Origin: Clostridiales bacterium UBA1389
GTDB taxonomy: Bacteria > Bacillota > Clostridia > Oscillospirales > CAG-382
DNA: 33,350 nucleotides
NCBI GenBank assembly: GCA_002305335.1
Contig: DBQR01000019.1
Coordinates: forward strand, 30,686-64,035
Direction of reading: 5' to 3'
This document shows positions 15,953 to 23,490 of the stretch, in pieces (within the stretch, counting starts at the first letter, position 1; each line of letters starts with the position of its first letter). The notes beneath the pieces are model-generated. The model was not told the origin of the DNA, did no database searches, and worked only from the letters and a program-made list of their open reading frames with translations. The position numbers and the translations under genes were made by a program.

Positions 15953-16453
15953 ATGAAAAAACTATTGACTGTTTTAAGTATTCTTGTGTTGATTCCCCTT
16001 CTGTTTTCCTGCGGTTCCTCCGACCGCAGCCGGGATATCAGAGAACAGCTTAAGGTCCCCTTTGAATACAAAATCCAGACCGACGAATTCGAATTCACCT
16101 ACAAAAAGGAGCCGGAAAAGGTGACCATGACCGTCACCAACCCCTCCACCCTTGAGGGGCTTGTCCTTGAAAAGACAACGGCGGGTATATCCGCCTCCTA
16201 TGACGGTCTTGTGGTAACCCTTCCCGCCACCGCCTCCGCCAAGCTCTTCGCCCTCGACACCTTGGTGGACACGGTTATTAAGGCCATTGAGGATAAGGCC
16301 TACACCACCTCATCCAAGGACGGTCTGGCAGTACTAACGGTTACCGACGGGGATTTTGTCTATAACGTCTATGTGGACGGCAAAACCGACAAGCTGACCG
16401 CCGCCGACGTGATAGAAGGAGAGCACCGCATAACCTATACCTTCGTTCAATAA
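15953..16453 (+). CDS. Small lipoprotein of unknown function
   Basis: A 166-aa protein with a lipoprotein signal peptide: MKKLLTVLSILVLIPLLFSC with lipobox LFSC (Cys20) followed by GSSDRS. The mature part alternates beta strands (FEFTYKKEPEKVTMTVTNP, GLVVTLPATASAKLFA, GLAVLTVTDGDFVYNVYVDG) and has no catalytic motif I recognise. The chosen ATG gives the signal peptide; an upstream in-frame extension into nnr lacks one. It lies between nnr and alr, where clostridial genomes often carry an outer-membrane-lipoprotein-sorting-like or germination-related lipoprotein, so a wall or membrane role is a guess. Its ribosome site is partly inside a hairpin. Confidence 0.8.
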   Translation: MKKLLTVLSILVLIPLLFSCGSSDRSRDIREQLKVPFEYKIQTDEFEFTYKKEPEKVTMTVTNPSTLEGLVLEKTTAGISASYDGLVVTLPATASAKLFALDTLVDTVIKAIEDKAYTTSSKDGLAVLTVTDGDFVYNVYVDGKTDKLTAADVIEGEHRITYTFVQ

Positions 16454-16473
16454 AAACTATACATAAGGAAGTA

Positions 16474-16490
16474 TTCCCGCAAAGCGGGAA
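16474..16490 (+). other. Intercistronic hairpin upstream of alr
   Basis: TTCCCGC AAA GCGGGAA is a perfect 7-bp stem with a 3-nt loop in the 52-bp gap between the lipoprotein and alr. There is no T tract. alr lacks a strong ribosome site, so this may be an RNA processing or translation-control element. Confidence 0.4.
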
Positions 16491-16505
16491 AAGTCAAGCC
16501 GGCAA

Positions 16506-17606
16506 ATGAATGACAAAAGAGTTAAAGCAATAATCAATCTTAATAGCATAAGGCAGAACTACCGTTATATAAAAAGCCTTGCCCCGGACACCCAAGTGAT
16601 TGCGGTGGTAAAGGCCGACGCCTACGGCCACGGGGCTGTGAGGGTAAGCCATGCCCTTGAGGAAGAAGGCTGCGGTATATTTGCGGTGGCCTCCGCCGGA
16701 GAAGGGGTAATTCTGAGGGATTCCGGTATAAAGGGGGATATCCTGATTATGGGAATAACCCCCGTTTCCCAGTTAAAAATCCTTTCGGAATACGGTTTTA
16801 TCCAAACCGTAAACTCAGTCGAATACGCCAAAGCCCTTTCGGATTCCGACGTTAATATTCGGGTGCATATCAAGGTGGACACCGGCATGTCCCGTTTAGG
16901 GCTGTACTGCCACGGTAAAGACGATGCGGGGGACGCCGCCGAAAAGGTCAGACAGATACATTCCCTTAAGGGGATAAAATGCGAGGGCATTTTTACCCAT
17001 TTCGCCTGCTCCGACGATGTTTCCTCTCAGATGACCAATAATCAGTACAACGCTTTTATCGGTCTCTGTGAAAAATGCGAAAGTTTAGGGCTGAATCTGG
17101 GGTTAAAGCACTGCTGCAATTCCGGCGGGATAATAAATTTCCCCCAAATGAAACTGGACGCCGTCCGGGCGGGAATAATTCTCTACGGCTATATGCCCGA
17201 CGGAAGCAGAAACACATCCCTTAATCCCGCCATGAGGCTGGTTTCCCGGGTGCTTCAGGTGGGAAAGCTTAAAAAAGGCGACACGGTAAGCTACGGTGCC
17301 TATTATACCGCCGAAAGGGACATGGACATAGCCGTGGTGTCAATAGGCTATGCCGACGGTTTTTCCCGGTTGCTGTCGGGGAAGGTGGAGGTTGCCATAC
17401 GAGGGAAACGTGTTAAGGCGGTAGGCAGAATCTGTATGGATATGTGCATGGCAGACATTACCGGGGCGGAATGCTATCCGGGGGACGAGGTGGAAATTTT
17501 CGGCGGGATTATTCCGGCGGACGAGGACGCCGCCAAAATGGGAACCATCAGTTATGAACTGCTGTGCGGCATAACCGGCAGGGTTGACCGGGAATACACG
17601 GAATAA
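16506..17606 (+). CDS. alr: Alanine racemase
   Basis: A 366-aa PLP enzyme interconverting L- and D-alanine for peptidoglycan synthesis. The PLP lysine is Lys36 in AVVKADAYGHG, and the second catalytic base is Tyr263 in VSYGAYY. Other family text: HIKVDTGMSRLG, LKHCCNSGGIINFP, DAVRAGIILYGYMP, VVSIGYADGFSR and GRICMDMCMADI. Length is normal and nothing is missing. The ATG has only a weak upstream purine run, so expression may depend on coupling with upstream genes. It is the last gene of the nnr operon, closed by a strong terminator at 17623-17648. Confidence 0.97.
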   Translation: MNDKRVKAIINLNSIRQNYRYIKSLAPDTQVIAVVKADAYGHGAVRVSHALEEEGCGIFAVASAGEGVILRDSGIKGDILIMGITPVSQLKILSEYGFIQTVNSVEYAKALSDSDVNIRVHIKVDTGMSRLGLYCHGKDDAGDAAEKVRQIHSLKGIKCEGIFTHFACSDDVSSQMTNNQYNAFIGLCEKCESLGLNLGLKHCCNSGGIINFPQMKLDAVRAGIILYGYMPDGSRNTSLNPAMRLVSRVLQVGKLKKGDTVSYGAYYTAERDMDIAVVSIGYADGFSRLLSGKVEVAIRGKRVKAVGRICMDMCMADITGAECYPGDEVEIFGGIIPADEDAAKMGTISYELLCGITGRVDREYTE

Positions 17607-17622
17607 CGTATAATAATATGTT

Positions 17623-17650
17623 AAAGGGCGCGGAATGCGCCCTTTTTTAT
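17623..17650. terminator. Terminator after alr
   Basis: AAAGGGCGC (17623-17631) pairs with GCGCCCTTT (17637-17645), loop GGAAT, followed by TTTTAT. It stands between convergent alr and mazF and can serve both. Confidence 0.9.
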
Positions 17651-17673
17651 CGGGTGAATATATACGCCTGGAA

Positions 17674-18075
17674 TCAGCTTGCGGAAACACCGGTGTTTTC
17701 GGCGGTATAGTCGGGGGAAAGCCCGAAGGATACGGACAAAGCATCGTTTACCTGCTGCATTGTCTTATCGTCAAGGTGTCCCATCCTGTCTTTAAGCCGC
17801 CGCTTGTCTATCGTACGGATTTGTTCAAGGAGTATAACCGAGGATTTGGACAGACCGGCATCGGGACCGATTTCAATATGGGTAGGCAGACGGGCCTTAC
17901 CGGTCTGGCTGGTAATCGCCGCGGCTATTACGGTGGGGGAATATCGGTTTCCCACGTCGTTCTGAACAATGAGTACCGGACGTATTCCGCCCTGTTCCGA
18001 ACCTACCACCGGGGACAGGTCGGCGTAATATATATCTCCTCTCCTTACAATATTGTTTCCTGTCACATAAATCAT
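17674..18075 (-). CDS. MazF/PemK (NdoA-type) endoribonuclease toxin
   Basis: A 133-aa MazF-family mRNA interferase. The N-terminal VRRGDIYYADLSPVVGSEQGGIRPVLIVQND contains the conserved Arg of strand 1 and the GSEQGGIRPV loop; TVIAAAITSQTGKARLPTHIEI and SVILLEQIRTIDKRRL complete the family core. It resembles Bacillus NdoA/EndoA, which cuts at UACAU. The ATG at 18075 is preceded by AAAGGATGATTT. In Bacillus the gene is downstream of alr and its antitoxin on the same strand; here it is convergent to alr and no antitoxin-sized frame precedes it. The C-terminal extension (PDYTAENTGVSAS) is slightly longer than usual. Confidence 0.93.
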   Translation of the reverse strand: MIYVTGNNIVRRGDIYYADLSPVVGSEQGGIRPVLIVQNDVGNRYSPTVIAAAITSQTGKARLPTHIEIGPDAGLSKSSVILLEQIRTIDKRRLKDRMGHLDDKTMQQVNDALSVSFGLSPDYTAENTGVSAS

Positions 18076-18354
18076 CCTTTTACATTATCAAGTTATTCCC
18101 GCAATGTTATTTTTGCCAACAATCCGCTGTTTATTCCGCCGGGAATAAAATGTTTAGGAAAGGAGATGACAGAAAATTCAAGACAAAACAGGCCGATAAA
18201 TTATTTTTCATAAAAATTTTCAAATGGTTTTAAAAGCTGGAAACGGCCATAATTTGGTAAAACAGTCACCCCGAGAGCCTATATTGGTTGATAATGTAAA
18301 TAATCTTTTTGCACTAACAACAAAGCATTATGATGAAATACTTAATAACATCTA
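18076..18354. other. AT-rich region upstream of mazF
   Basis: No antitoxin-sized frame is present on the minus strand. A palindrome TTATTCC (18131-18137) / GGAATAA (18142-18148) lies 56 bp upstream of mazF and could be an operator. On the plus strand two very short frames (15 codons at 18166, 27 codons at 18150) follow an AGGAAAGGAG sequence, but I see no support for their being genes. Confidence 0.4.
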
Positions 18355-18383
18355 TTGACATATTTAATATAAAATGGTATATT
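18355..18383 (+). promoter_or_regulatory. Strong promoter ahead of an interrupted gene
   Basis: TTGACA at 18355-18360, a 17-bp spacer and TATATT at 18378-18383. Transcription would start near 18390, about 19 nt before the ATG at 18409. Confidence 0.75.
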
Positions 18384-18408
18384 AGTAAAAAATAGAAAAT
18401 TTGATTTT

Positions 18409-18708
18409 ATGCGATTTGTCTTTCGCAGACTATTTGAATATTTTTTATGATATGAAACCGAAATAGCCTATTGCAGATATGCTTATTATGAGTTCGATAA
18501 GGATGGGGTAAAATATAATGTATATGTTTATTATGACGGCATCCAGAAAACCGAGGGGCAAAAGATTCCGGACGAAATATATATGATTGAGGTTGTGGCG
18601 AAAGACAATGAAAAAACCTGGTGGTGTCAGATTTTAGGCAATGCCGTTAACGATAACCCGGATTATTTAGCCTCATTCCAATTACGGCTTATAGATACAA
18701 GGGAATAA
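18409..18708 (+). pseudogene. Interrupted small gene (in-frame TGA)
   Basis: An ATG at 18409 opens 13 codons (MRFVFRRLFEYFL), then TGA at 18448-18450, then 85 further sense codons in the same frame to TAA at 18706-18708. The second part has protein-like composition (YCRYAYYEFDKDGVKYNVYV, EKTWWCQILGNAVNDNP) and has no start codon until an internal ATG at 18583 or GTG. A strong promoter lies upstream and a terminator just downstream, but no clear ribosome site precedes the ATG. The simplest reading is a gene remnant with a nonsense mutation or lost 5' end. No function is recognised. Confidence 0.5.
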
Positions 18709-18723
18709 ACAGGCAAAAATATA

Positions 18724-18747
18724 CCCCGCCGTTTTTATCGGCGGGTT
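18724..18747. terminator. Bidirectional terminator
   Basis: CCCGCCG (18725-18731) pairs with CGGCGGG (18739-18745) around TTTTTAT. On the minus strand it is followed by TATATTTTTG, ending the CotH-family gene; on the plus strand by the weaker TTACTTTAT. Confidence 0.8.
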
Positions 18748-18781
18748 ACTTTATAAAGAAAATATCATGTCGGATAGAAAA

Positions 18782-20467
18782 TTATAAATTCTCATCAAGC
18801 CAGTTGTATCTTTCCTCAAGGTAATCATACAGCCTTTGAATATGATCTTCCCAGGTCTGCCATTTGTACCAGTCCCTCGGGTTGGAAAGCACCCGGGTGT
18901 TTAATATATCCCACACCCTAAAATTAAGGTCGGCCGAGGGTGCGGTTATACCTGCAATATGTTCCAATTTTTCTAATGTACTTGAATAAAGCCTTTCCTT
19001 TACTTCGTCCCAGCGGTTTCTTAATCTTTCCCTGAAGGCTTCATCCTCATAAAGGATGTTCATCCAGTTGTAGAACACATATTTGTCATCCCCGCCCAGG
19101 CAGGCAAAGGTATCCTCTTCATACTTCAGGAAATGGCCGAAAGCCAGGTCAAAATCCCAGACGGGACCCATTTTCAACTTGCCACCGGCGTCCTTATACA
19201 TAAAGGTTGACCTTCGGAAAACCCCGTCAAGGTTGGAGGTAAGTTCATAAAGTACCGCCCAGTCGATCAGGGAATCAATGTCAATGAAATTCCCATAGTT
19301 TTCAAGGTTTCTGACCGCCCTGTCGGCTTGTTCGAGATAACCGAGTATGTATTCCCTTTGTTCGGCGGTTATTTCGTCCTTTTTGGGATAATTTACGGTA
19401 AAGGCCTTTAAAAGCCCTATGTTAAAATAGTCAACCCCTGCTTTATCCCCCTCCTCCGCGCCGCCGATTTCGATAAGAAAGGCTATATCCTTATCATTAT
19501 CCACATCCAGCTCAATGCGGCTGGTATCCACCTCAATTTTTTCCCCAAGGGTATATACCCCCCGGTAGATGCCGTTTATAAACAAATCCACGGGATACTG
19601 GGTAACGTTGAAATCCAGATAATCCAGCTCCTTTGCCATTTCAAGGGCAAGATAATTCTGCAGCAGGGATTTATCGGTATAATTTGCGGTAAGCACCCAT
19701 CTTCTTGCCTTGCCAAGTCCCAGAACATTCTGCTTTTTGTCGAATTTTACGGTGTAGGACTTTTTGTCAAACTGCCAGGAGTAATGCCCCCTTCCGTGGA
19801 CCACGGCGGAACCCTCCACGGCGGGGAAGCAGCCTTCGCAATAGTCGGTAACTATTTTGACATCGCATTCAAGGTCGATTTCCTTTGATAATATCTCCTT
19901 CCCCTCCTCCACCTTTATAAACACCGCCGGCAGGGAAAGATAATTATAATCCGTCTTTACGGTGTAAACATCGGTTGCCCCGTTATCCCCCGTAACGGTA
20001 AGATTTAAGGGTTTCGTAAGGTCGGCAAAACCGTTGTCAAGACCGGCAATTTCGCCGTCTGAAACAATTTCAGGCTTTACATTTTTAAGGAGCGACATAT
20101 CGAAGGTATAGGGAAGGTCAAGGGAAATTTCGTTTTCATCTATCACCCACTCTAACTTGGTTCCCTCAACTTCGGCGGCAAAATAGGTTATAACCGGCTT
20201 TGCCTCCTCCGATACTTCATCGAAAGATTCATCTTCGGAGGATTCATCCTCTGAGGATTCGTCGTCAGACTGAAGCGATTCCTCGCTTGCTTCCTCCGAT
20301 ATTTCACTGCTTGTGTGTGAGTAATCGCTCTCATCGGCTATGCTTTCGGAGGAAAAGCCGGTTTCCCCCGAACTTGTGTTTTTGATATTATCCCCTCCGC
20401 AGGCAAAGAGGGTTATTACAATCAAGGCAATAAAGGCCAAAACAATCGTTCTAAACATCCTATTCAT
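18782..20467 (-). CDS. CotH-kinase-family lipoprotein
   Basis: A 561-aa lipoprotein. Signal peptide with lipobox TLFAC (Cys23), then a Ser/Glu/Asp-rich spacer (about 30-95) with repeats of SSEDE, then a small beta domain (about 95-175) and a CotH domain (about 185-540). CotH text includes GRGHYSWQFDKKSYTVKFDKK, WVLTANYTDKSLLQNYLALEMA, LFINGIYRGVYTLGEKIEVD and the metal-binding-like MGPVWDFDLAFGHF. Spore-coat CotH is an atypical protein kinase; homologues on bacterial surfaces are often of unknown target. The ATG at 20467 follows AGGGGTTCGGA. Being a lipoprotein with a long spacer, it likely acts outside the cell, so an ATP-dependent role is questionable. Confidence 0.88.
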   Translation of the reverse strand: MNRMFRTIVLAFIALIVITLFACGGDNIKNTSSGETGFSSESIADESDYSHTSSEISEEASEESLQSDDESSEDESSEDESFDEVSEEAKPVITYFAAEVEGTKLEWVIDENEISLDLPYTFDMSLLKNVKPEIVSDGEIAGLDNGFADLTKPLNLTVTGDNGATDVYTVKTDYNYLSLPAVFIKVEEGKEILSKEIDLECDVKIVTDYCEGCFPAVEGSAVVHGRGHYSWQFDKKSYTVKFDKKQNVLGLGKARRWVLTANYTDKSLLQNYLALEMAKELDYLDFNVTQYPVDLFINGIYRGVYTLGEKIEVDTSRIELDVDNDKDIAFLIEIGGAEEGDKAGVDYFNIGLLKAFTVNYPKKDEITAEQREYILGYLEQADRAVRNLENYGNFIDIDSLIDWAVLYELTSNLDGVFRRSTFMYKDAGGKLKMGPVWDFDLAFGHFLKYEEDTFACLGGDDKYVFYNWMNILYEDEAFRERLRNRWDEVKERLYSSTLEKLEHIAGITAPSADLNFRVWDILNTRVLSNPRDWYKWQTWEDHIQRLYDYLEERYNWLDENL

Positions 20468-20976
20468 TCCGAACCCCTGTATATAAGCACATTTCCGGTA
20501 TTATCCCTCAGGCAATGAGGAAAGCCATAACATAAATGATAAAGTGTAAAGCGGGCAAACCGATTTATCATCATTTTAACGTTTAATCGATAAACTTTTT
20601 CCCCAATGGTACGGTTATTTTTTCATAGCTTAACCCGCCTGATATTAGTCAAAGCAATTTAAAAACGGTAATCTGTTATAAATACTATAACACAATACCA
20701 TTTTTCAGTCAAATATTTTTTGCCGGAAAGAATGTAGCGGGGGTAAAGGTTTTTTTGATTTTAAGCTGTTTTGGATTCAGATTACAGCTTGTTATCGTTA
20801 ATTTAATTGAATTACTCATTTAATCAGCAGTTATATTATATTGATTTATTTTTCAGAAAACATTTTTTTTGCACCCGGAAATTCAAAACAATATTTTTTA
20901 GACATTCAAGAACCTCCGTAAATTTTTATCCGTCTGTTTGCTTTAAAAAAATTGAACCACAATAATCCAAAAAAGC
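20468..20976. other. AT-rich intergenic region
   Basis: About 500 bp between tRNA-Val and the CotH-family gene. It contains poly-T/poly-A runs, the palindrome TGTTATA-AATAC-TATAACA (20674-20692) and copy B of a dispersed motif. No ORF or RNA-like fold beyond these is apparent. A minus-strand promoter for the CotH-family gene should be here; a TTGACT at 20652-20647 has only a poorly spaced -10. Confidence 0.5.
20666..20707. repeat. Short dispersed intergenic motif, copy B
   Basis: CGGTAATCTGTTATAAAT and, 14 nt later, CCATTTTTCA, matching copy A at 8359-8390. In this copy the first block continues into a 7-bp palindrome (20674-20692). Confidence 0.45.
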
Positions 20977-21016
20977 AAGAAAAAACACCTTTTACCTTGG
21001 TAGATAAAAGGTGTTT
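20977..21016 (-). terminator. Terminator of tRNA-Val
   Basis: On the minus strand AAACACCTTTT (21016-21006) pairs with AAAAGGTGTTT (20993-20983) and is followed by TTTCTTGCTTTTTT. It begins 6 bp after the CCA end of the tRNA. Confidence 0.92.
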
Positions 21017-21022
21017 CTATTA

Positions 21023-21098
21023 TGGTGGGGACTACAGGGCTCGAACCTGTGACCTCCTGCTTGTAAGGCAGATGCTCTCCCAGCTGAGCTAAACCCCC
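21023..21098 (-). tRNA. tRNA-Val (anticodon UAC)
   Basis: A 76-nt cloverleaf with the CCA encoded in the DNA. Acceptor GGGGGTT pairs with AGTCCCC (one G-U, one U-G), the D arm is GCTC...GAGC, the anticodon stem is TCTGC/GCAGG with loop CTTACAA, and the T arm is ACAGG-TTCGAGC-CCTGT. The anticodon TAC is at 21065-21063. It has its own consensus promoter and terminator, so it is a single-gene transcription unit. Confidence 0.97.
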
Positions 21099-21133
21099 GT
21101 TTTGCCGGTACCGTTTTCCGACCGGCGAAGCGT

Positions 21134-21162
21134 ATTATAGCACGCAAAAATCCGTTTGTCAA
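21134..21162 (-). promoter_or_regulatory. Consensus promoter of tRNA-Val
   Basis: On the minus strand TTGACA (21162-21157), exactly 17 bp, TATAAT (21139-21134): a perfect sigma-A promoter, as expected for a stable RNA gene. The leader to the mature tRNA is about 30 nt. Confidence 0.92.
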
Positions 21163-21177
21163 TCCTTTTTTATAAAA

Positions 21178-22194
21178 TTAGGTGAATTTAAAGGACGCTA
21201 AAACCCTATCAAACTCCGGGCTGTATTTTTCATATTCCTCCTCGTTTGAGGTAAACATCACCGAATAAACATAGCCCTGCCTTATGCAGAGAACCTGAAT
21301 ATATTTAAACTTTATGCCGTCCAGAGTTATGTTATAGTCCTTACGGGACGCTACTACACCCCCCAGTTTCGGCTCGCTGTCGGTATATTCCTTTGTCAGT
21401 TCATAGCCGGCATAGGTATCCTTAAGGTCCTTCTCGTATTCCTCCCAGTAATCATTTACACCGTAATCCTGCTTATCTTTGGGAAGGGAAAACCCGGTGA
21501 CGGAAATGGAGGCGTCCCCCCCATCGGTGGGCTTTATGGCTGTCATGCCGTCGTTTCTTGCAATACCCCAGCCTTCGGAAAAGTCAAAATAAAAATCCTC
21601 GTTCCGGCTTTCTGCCCTGCGGGGACCGGAAATGTCGGCGGATTCCTCCCCCGAATAATCCCCCGTGAAGTCAAAGCTGTCTATTACGGTTTCCAGACAG
21701 GCGGAAAGGGAATCAAATTCCCCGTCTTTTGCCGTAAGCAGTATGTTATAGATATACCCGTCATTTATGCAAAGCACAAGGCCGAAACGATATGTTGCTT
21801 CCCCCTGGGGAACGGTGTATTCCACCCGAACGCCTTCAATGCCGTCAAGCTTTACCCCGCTGTCGCCGGTATATTCCTTTTTCAGGGTATAATCCTTAAA
21901 GGAGGTTTTAAGGGAAGATTCATAGGCAGTCCAGTATTCGGCAACGTTTTCCAGCTCGGTGGGGTTTATGCTTACCGTAATCCTTGCCTTTGATACTCCG
22001 GTGGAATCGGCGGGGGATTTAAGGGAAATACCCTTTTCGGCGGTTTCCCTTGTCCAGCCAGTGTCGTAATAAAAGGATATGCCGTAGTTTTTATCTTCAA
22101 TTTTATTCTGTTCCGTCTGCCTGTCCCCCGAAGATGAACATCCCGCAAGCACCAGCAGGGTAAGGGCAAGCAAAAACACTGCAATTCGTTTCAT
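21178..22194 (-). CDS. Lipoprotein with two PsbP/DUF1795-like domains
   Basis: A 338-aa lipoprotein, lipobox VLAGC (Cys19) followed by a short SSSGDRQTEQ spacer. It contains an internal duplication. Domain 1 (about 35-180) begins NYGISFYYDTGWTRE and ends ETVIDSFDFTG. Domain 2 (about 192-338) begins NEDFYFDFSEGWGIA and ends DRVLASFKFT. Each copy also carries a central D-Y-x-L-x-K-E-Y-T strand and a C-I-x-x-G-Y-[IV]-Y strand. The fold pattern resembles the PsbP/Mog1-like superfamily seen in Gram-positive lipoproteins. No catalytic residues are evident; a substrate- or partner-binding role at the membrane surface is inferred. AGGAGAAATTA precedes the ATG. Confidence 0.75.
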   Translation of the reverse strand: MKRIAVFLLALTLLVLAGCSSSGDRQTEQNKIEDKNYGISFYYDTGWTRETAEKGISLKSPADSTGVSKARITVSINPTELENVAEYWTAYESSLKTSFKDYTLKKEYTGDSGVKLDGIEGVRVEYTVPQGEATYRFGLVLCINDGYIYNILLTAKDGEFDSLSACLETVIDSFDFTGDYSGEESADISGPRRAESRNEDFYFDFSEGWGIARNDGMTAIKPTDGGDASISVTGFSLPKDKQDYGVNDYWEEYEKDLKDTYAGYELTKEYTDSEPKLGGVVASRKDYNITLDGIKFKYIQVLCIRQGYVYSVMFTSNEEEYEKYSPEFDRVLASFKFT

Positions 22195-22292
22195 TAATTT
22201 CTCCTTTCAGACATAAGAAAAGGGCAATCCGACTGGCAAAGCGATACAAGACGGAAAAATTTAATTTTATAAGAAGGAGCGGTTATTGGACA

Positions 22293-23327
22293 TTAAAAAC
22301 ACTTATCCCTTCTGTCCCTTTTGCACTCCTCAATCCGGCCGCAGCGGTAGCAGATTTCGTTGTCGGGGATACCGCCTTCAAAAAAGCTTTTAATATTCGA
22401 AACGGTGGTGGCGGCAATATTTTCAAGGGCCTCCCTTGTCAAAAAGGCCTGATGGGAGGTTATAAGCACATTGGGCATGGTCAGCAGCCTTGCCAGCACA
22501 TCGTCCTGCATTATATGCCCCGACTTGTCCTCAAAGAAAATATCCGATTCCTCTTCATAGACGTCCAAACAGGCGGCGCCTATTTTTTTGTTTTTTATTC
22601 CGTCAAGCAAAGCCTCGGCGTCGATAAGCTGTCCCCGGGAGGTGTTTATGATAATAACCCCTTTTTTCATTTTGGTTATGCTGTCCCGGTCTATCATATG
22701 GTAGTTTTCGTTGGTAAGGGGGCAGTGGAGGGATATTATATCGCTTTTTTCAAAGATTGTGTCTAAATCCGTATACTCCGCGTCAAGATTTTTATCTGGG
22801 TAGGGGTCAAAGGCAAGCACCTTCATGCCGAATCCTTTGCATATGCTTATAAATATCTTTCCGATTTTGCCGGTACCCACCACCCCCACGGTTTTGCCGT
22901 ACAGGTCAAAACCGGTAAGTCCGTTTAGGCTGAAATTAAAGTCCTTTGTCCTTATATACGCTTTGTGAATTCTCCGGACGGAGGTTAAAAGCAGCGCCAT
23001 GGCGTGTTCCGCCACCGCATAGGGGGAATAGGCGGGCACCCTTACCACATGGATTTTCCCGAAGGCTTCTTTGATATCCACATTGTTGAAGCCGGCGCAC
23101 CTGAGGGCTATCAGCCTTACTCCAAGGGAGTAAAGCCGGTCTATGACTTTTCCGTTTACATCATCGTTAACAAACACAATGACGGCGTCGCAGTTTTCGG
23201 CAAGGCCGACGGTGTCCTCGGTGAGGCGGGTGTCGAAAAATTTAATCGAAATGTCCTCTTTACCGTTGTATTTTTCAAAGGATTCCCTGTCATAAGGTTT
23301 GGAATCGAACATTGCCACATTAATCAT
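22293..23327 (-). CDS. D-lactate dehydrogenase-type 2-hydroxyacid dehydrogenase
   Basis: A 344-aa NAD-dependent D-2-hydroxyacid dehydrogenase. It has the substrate Arg in LIALRCAGFNNVD, the Rossmann motif GVVGTGKIGKIF, the NTSRGQLIDAEALL strand, ACLDVYEEE and the catalytic His in ITSHQAFLT. RCAGFNNVD and the EEESDIFFED segment resemble fermentative LdhA-type D-lactate dehydrogenases, which reduce pyruvate with NADH. The ATG at 23327 starts MINVAMFDSK, as in the family; a TTG extension to 23360 adds 11 residues with no ribosome site. The C terminus is unusual: it carries a C-x2-C-x5-C-x7-C tail (CYRCG...CKRDRRDKCF) that ordinary family members lack. Confidence 0.9.
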   Translation of the reverse strand: MINVAMFDSKPYDRESFEKYNGKEDISIKFFDTRLTEDTVGLAENCDAVIVFVNDDVNGKVIDRLYSLGVRLIALRCAGFNNVDIKEAFGKIHVVRVPAYSPYAVAEHAMALLLTSVRRIHKAYIRTKDFNFSLNGLTGFDLYGKTVGVVGTGKIGKIFISICKGFGMKVLAFDPYPDKNLDAEYTDLDTIFEKSDIISLHCPLTNENYHMIDRDSITKMKKGVIIINTSRGQLIDAEALLDGIKNKKIGAACLDVYEEESDIFFEDKSGHIMQDDVLARLLTMPNVLITSHQAFLTREALENIAATTVSNIKSFFEGGIPDNEICYRCGRIEECKRDRRDKCF

Positions 23328-23430
23328 GCTCTTCGCCGTCCTTTCGTATTTTTCTAACAATAGTATATATGATATACCGAAAAAATCAATATAAAACTTA
23401 ATAATCGCTTAAATTGCCTGCTTTCAATCC

Positions 23431-23459
23431 TTGTAAATATCCTTCGCCTGTGTTATAAT
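23431..23459 (+). promoter_or_regulatory. Promoter of the YfcE-like gene
   Basis: TTGTAA at 23431-23436, 17-bp spacer, TATAAT at 23454-23459. The predicted leader is about 25 nt and contains AAAGGCGG just before the ATG. Confidence 0.75.
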
Positions 23460-23490
23460 TGTCCTGAAAAAGCATAAACAAAAGGCGGAT

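Noticed and set aside
18150..18233. 27-codon plus-strand frame upstream of the interrupted gene, considered as an antitoxin
   Set aside because: Wrong strand for mazF, no good ribosome site, and basic low-complexity sequence with no antitoxin features.
18448..18450. TGA as a selenocysteine codon
   Set aside because: No selenoprotein family is recognised, no convincing SECIS-like hairpin follows, and no sel genes are in the window; mutation is simpler. Kept only as an open question.
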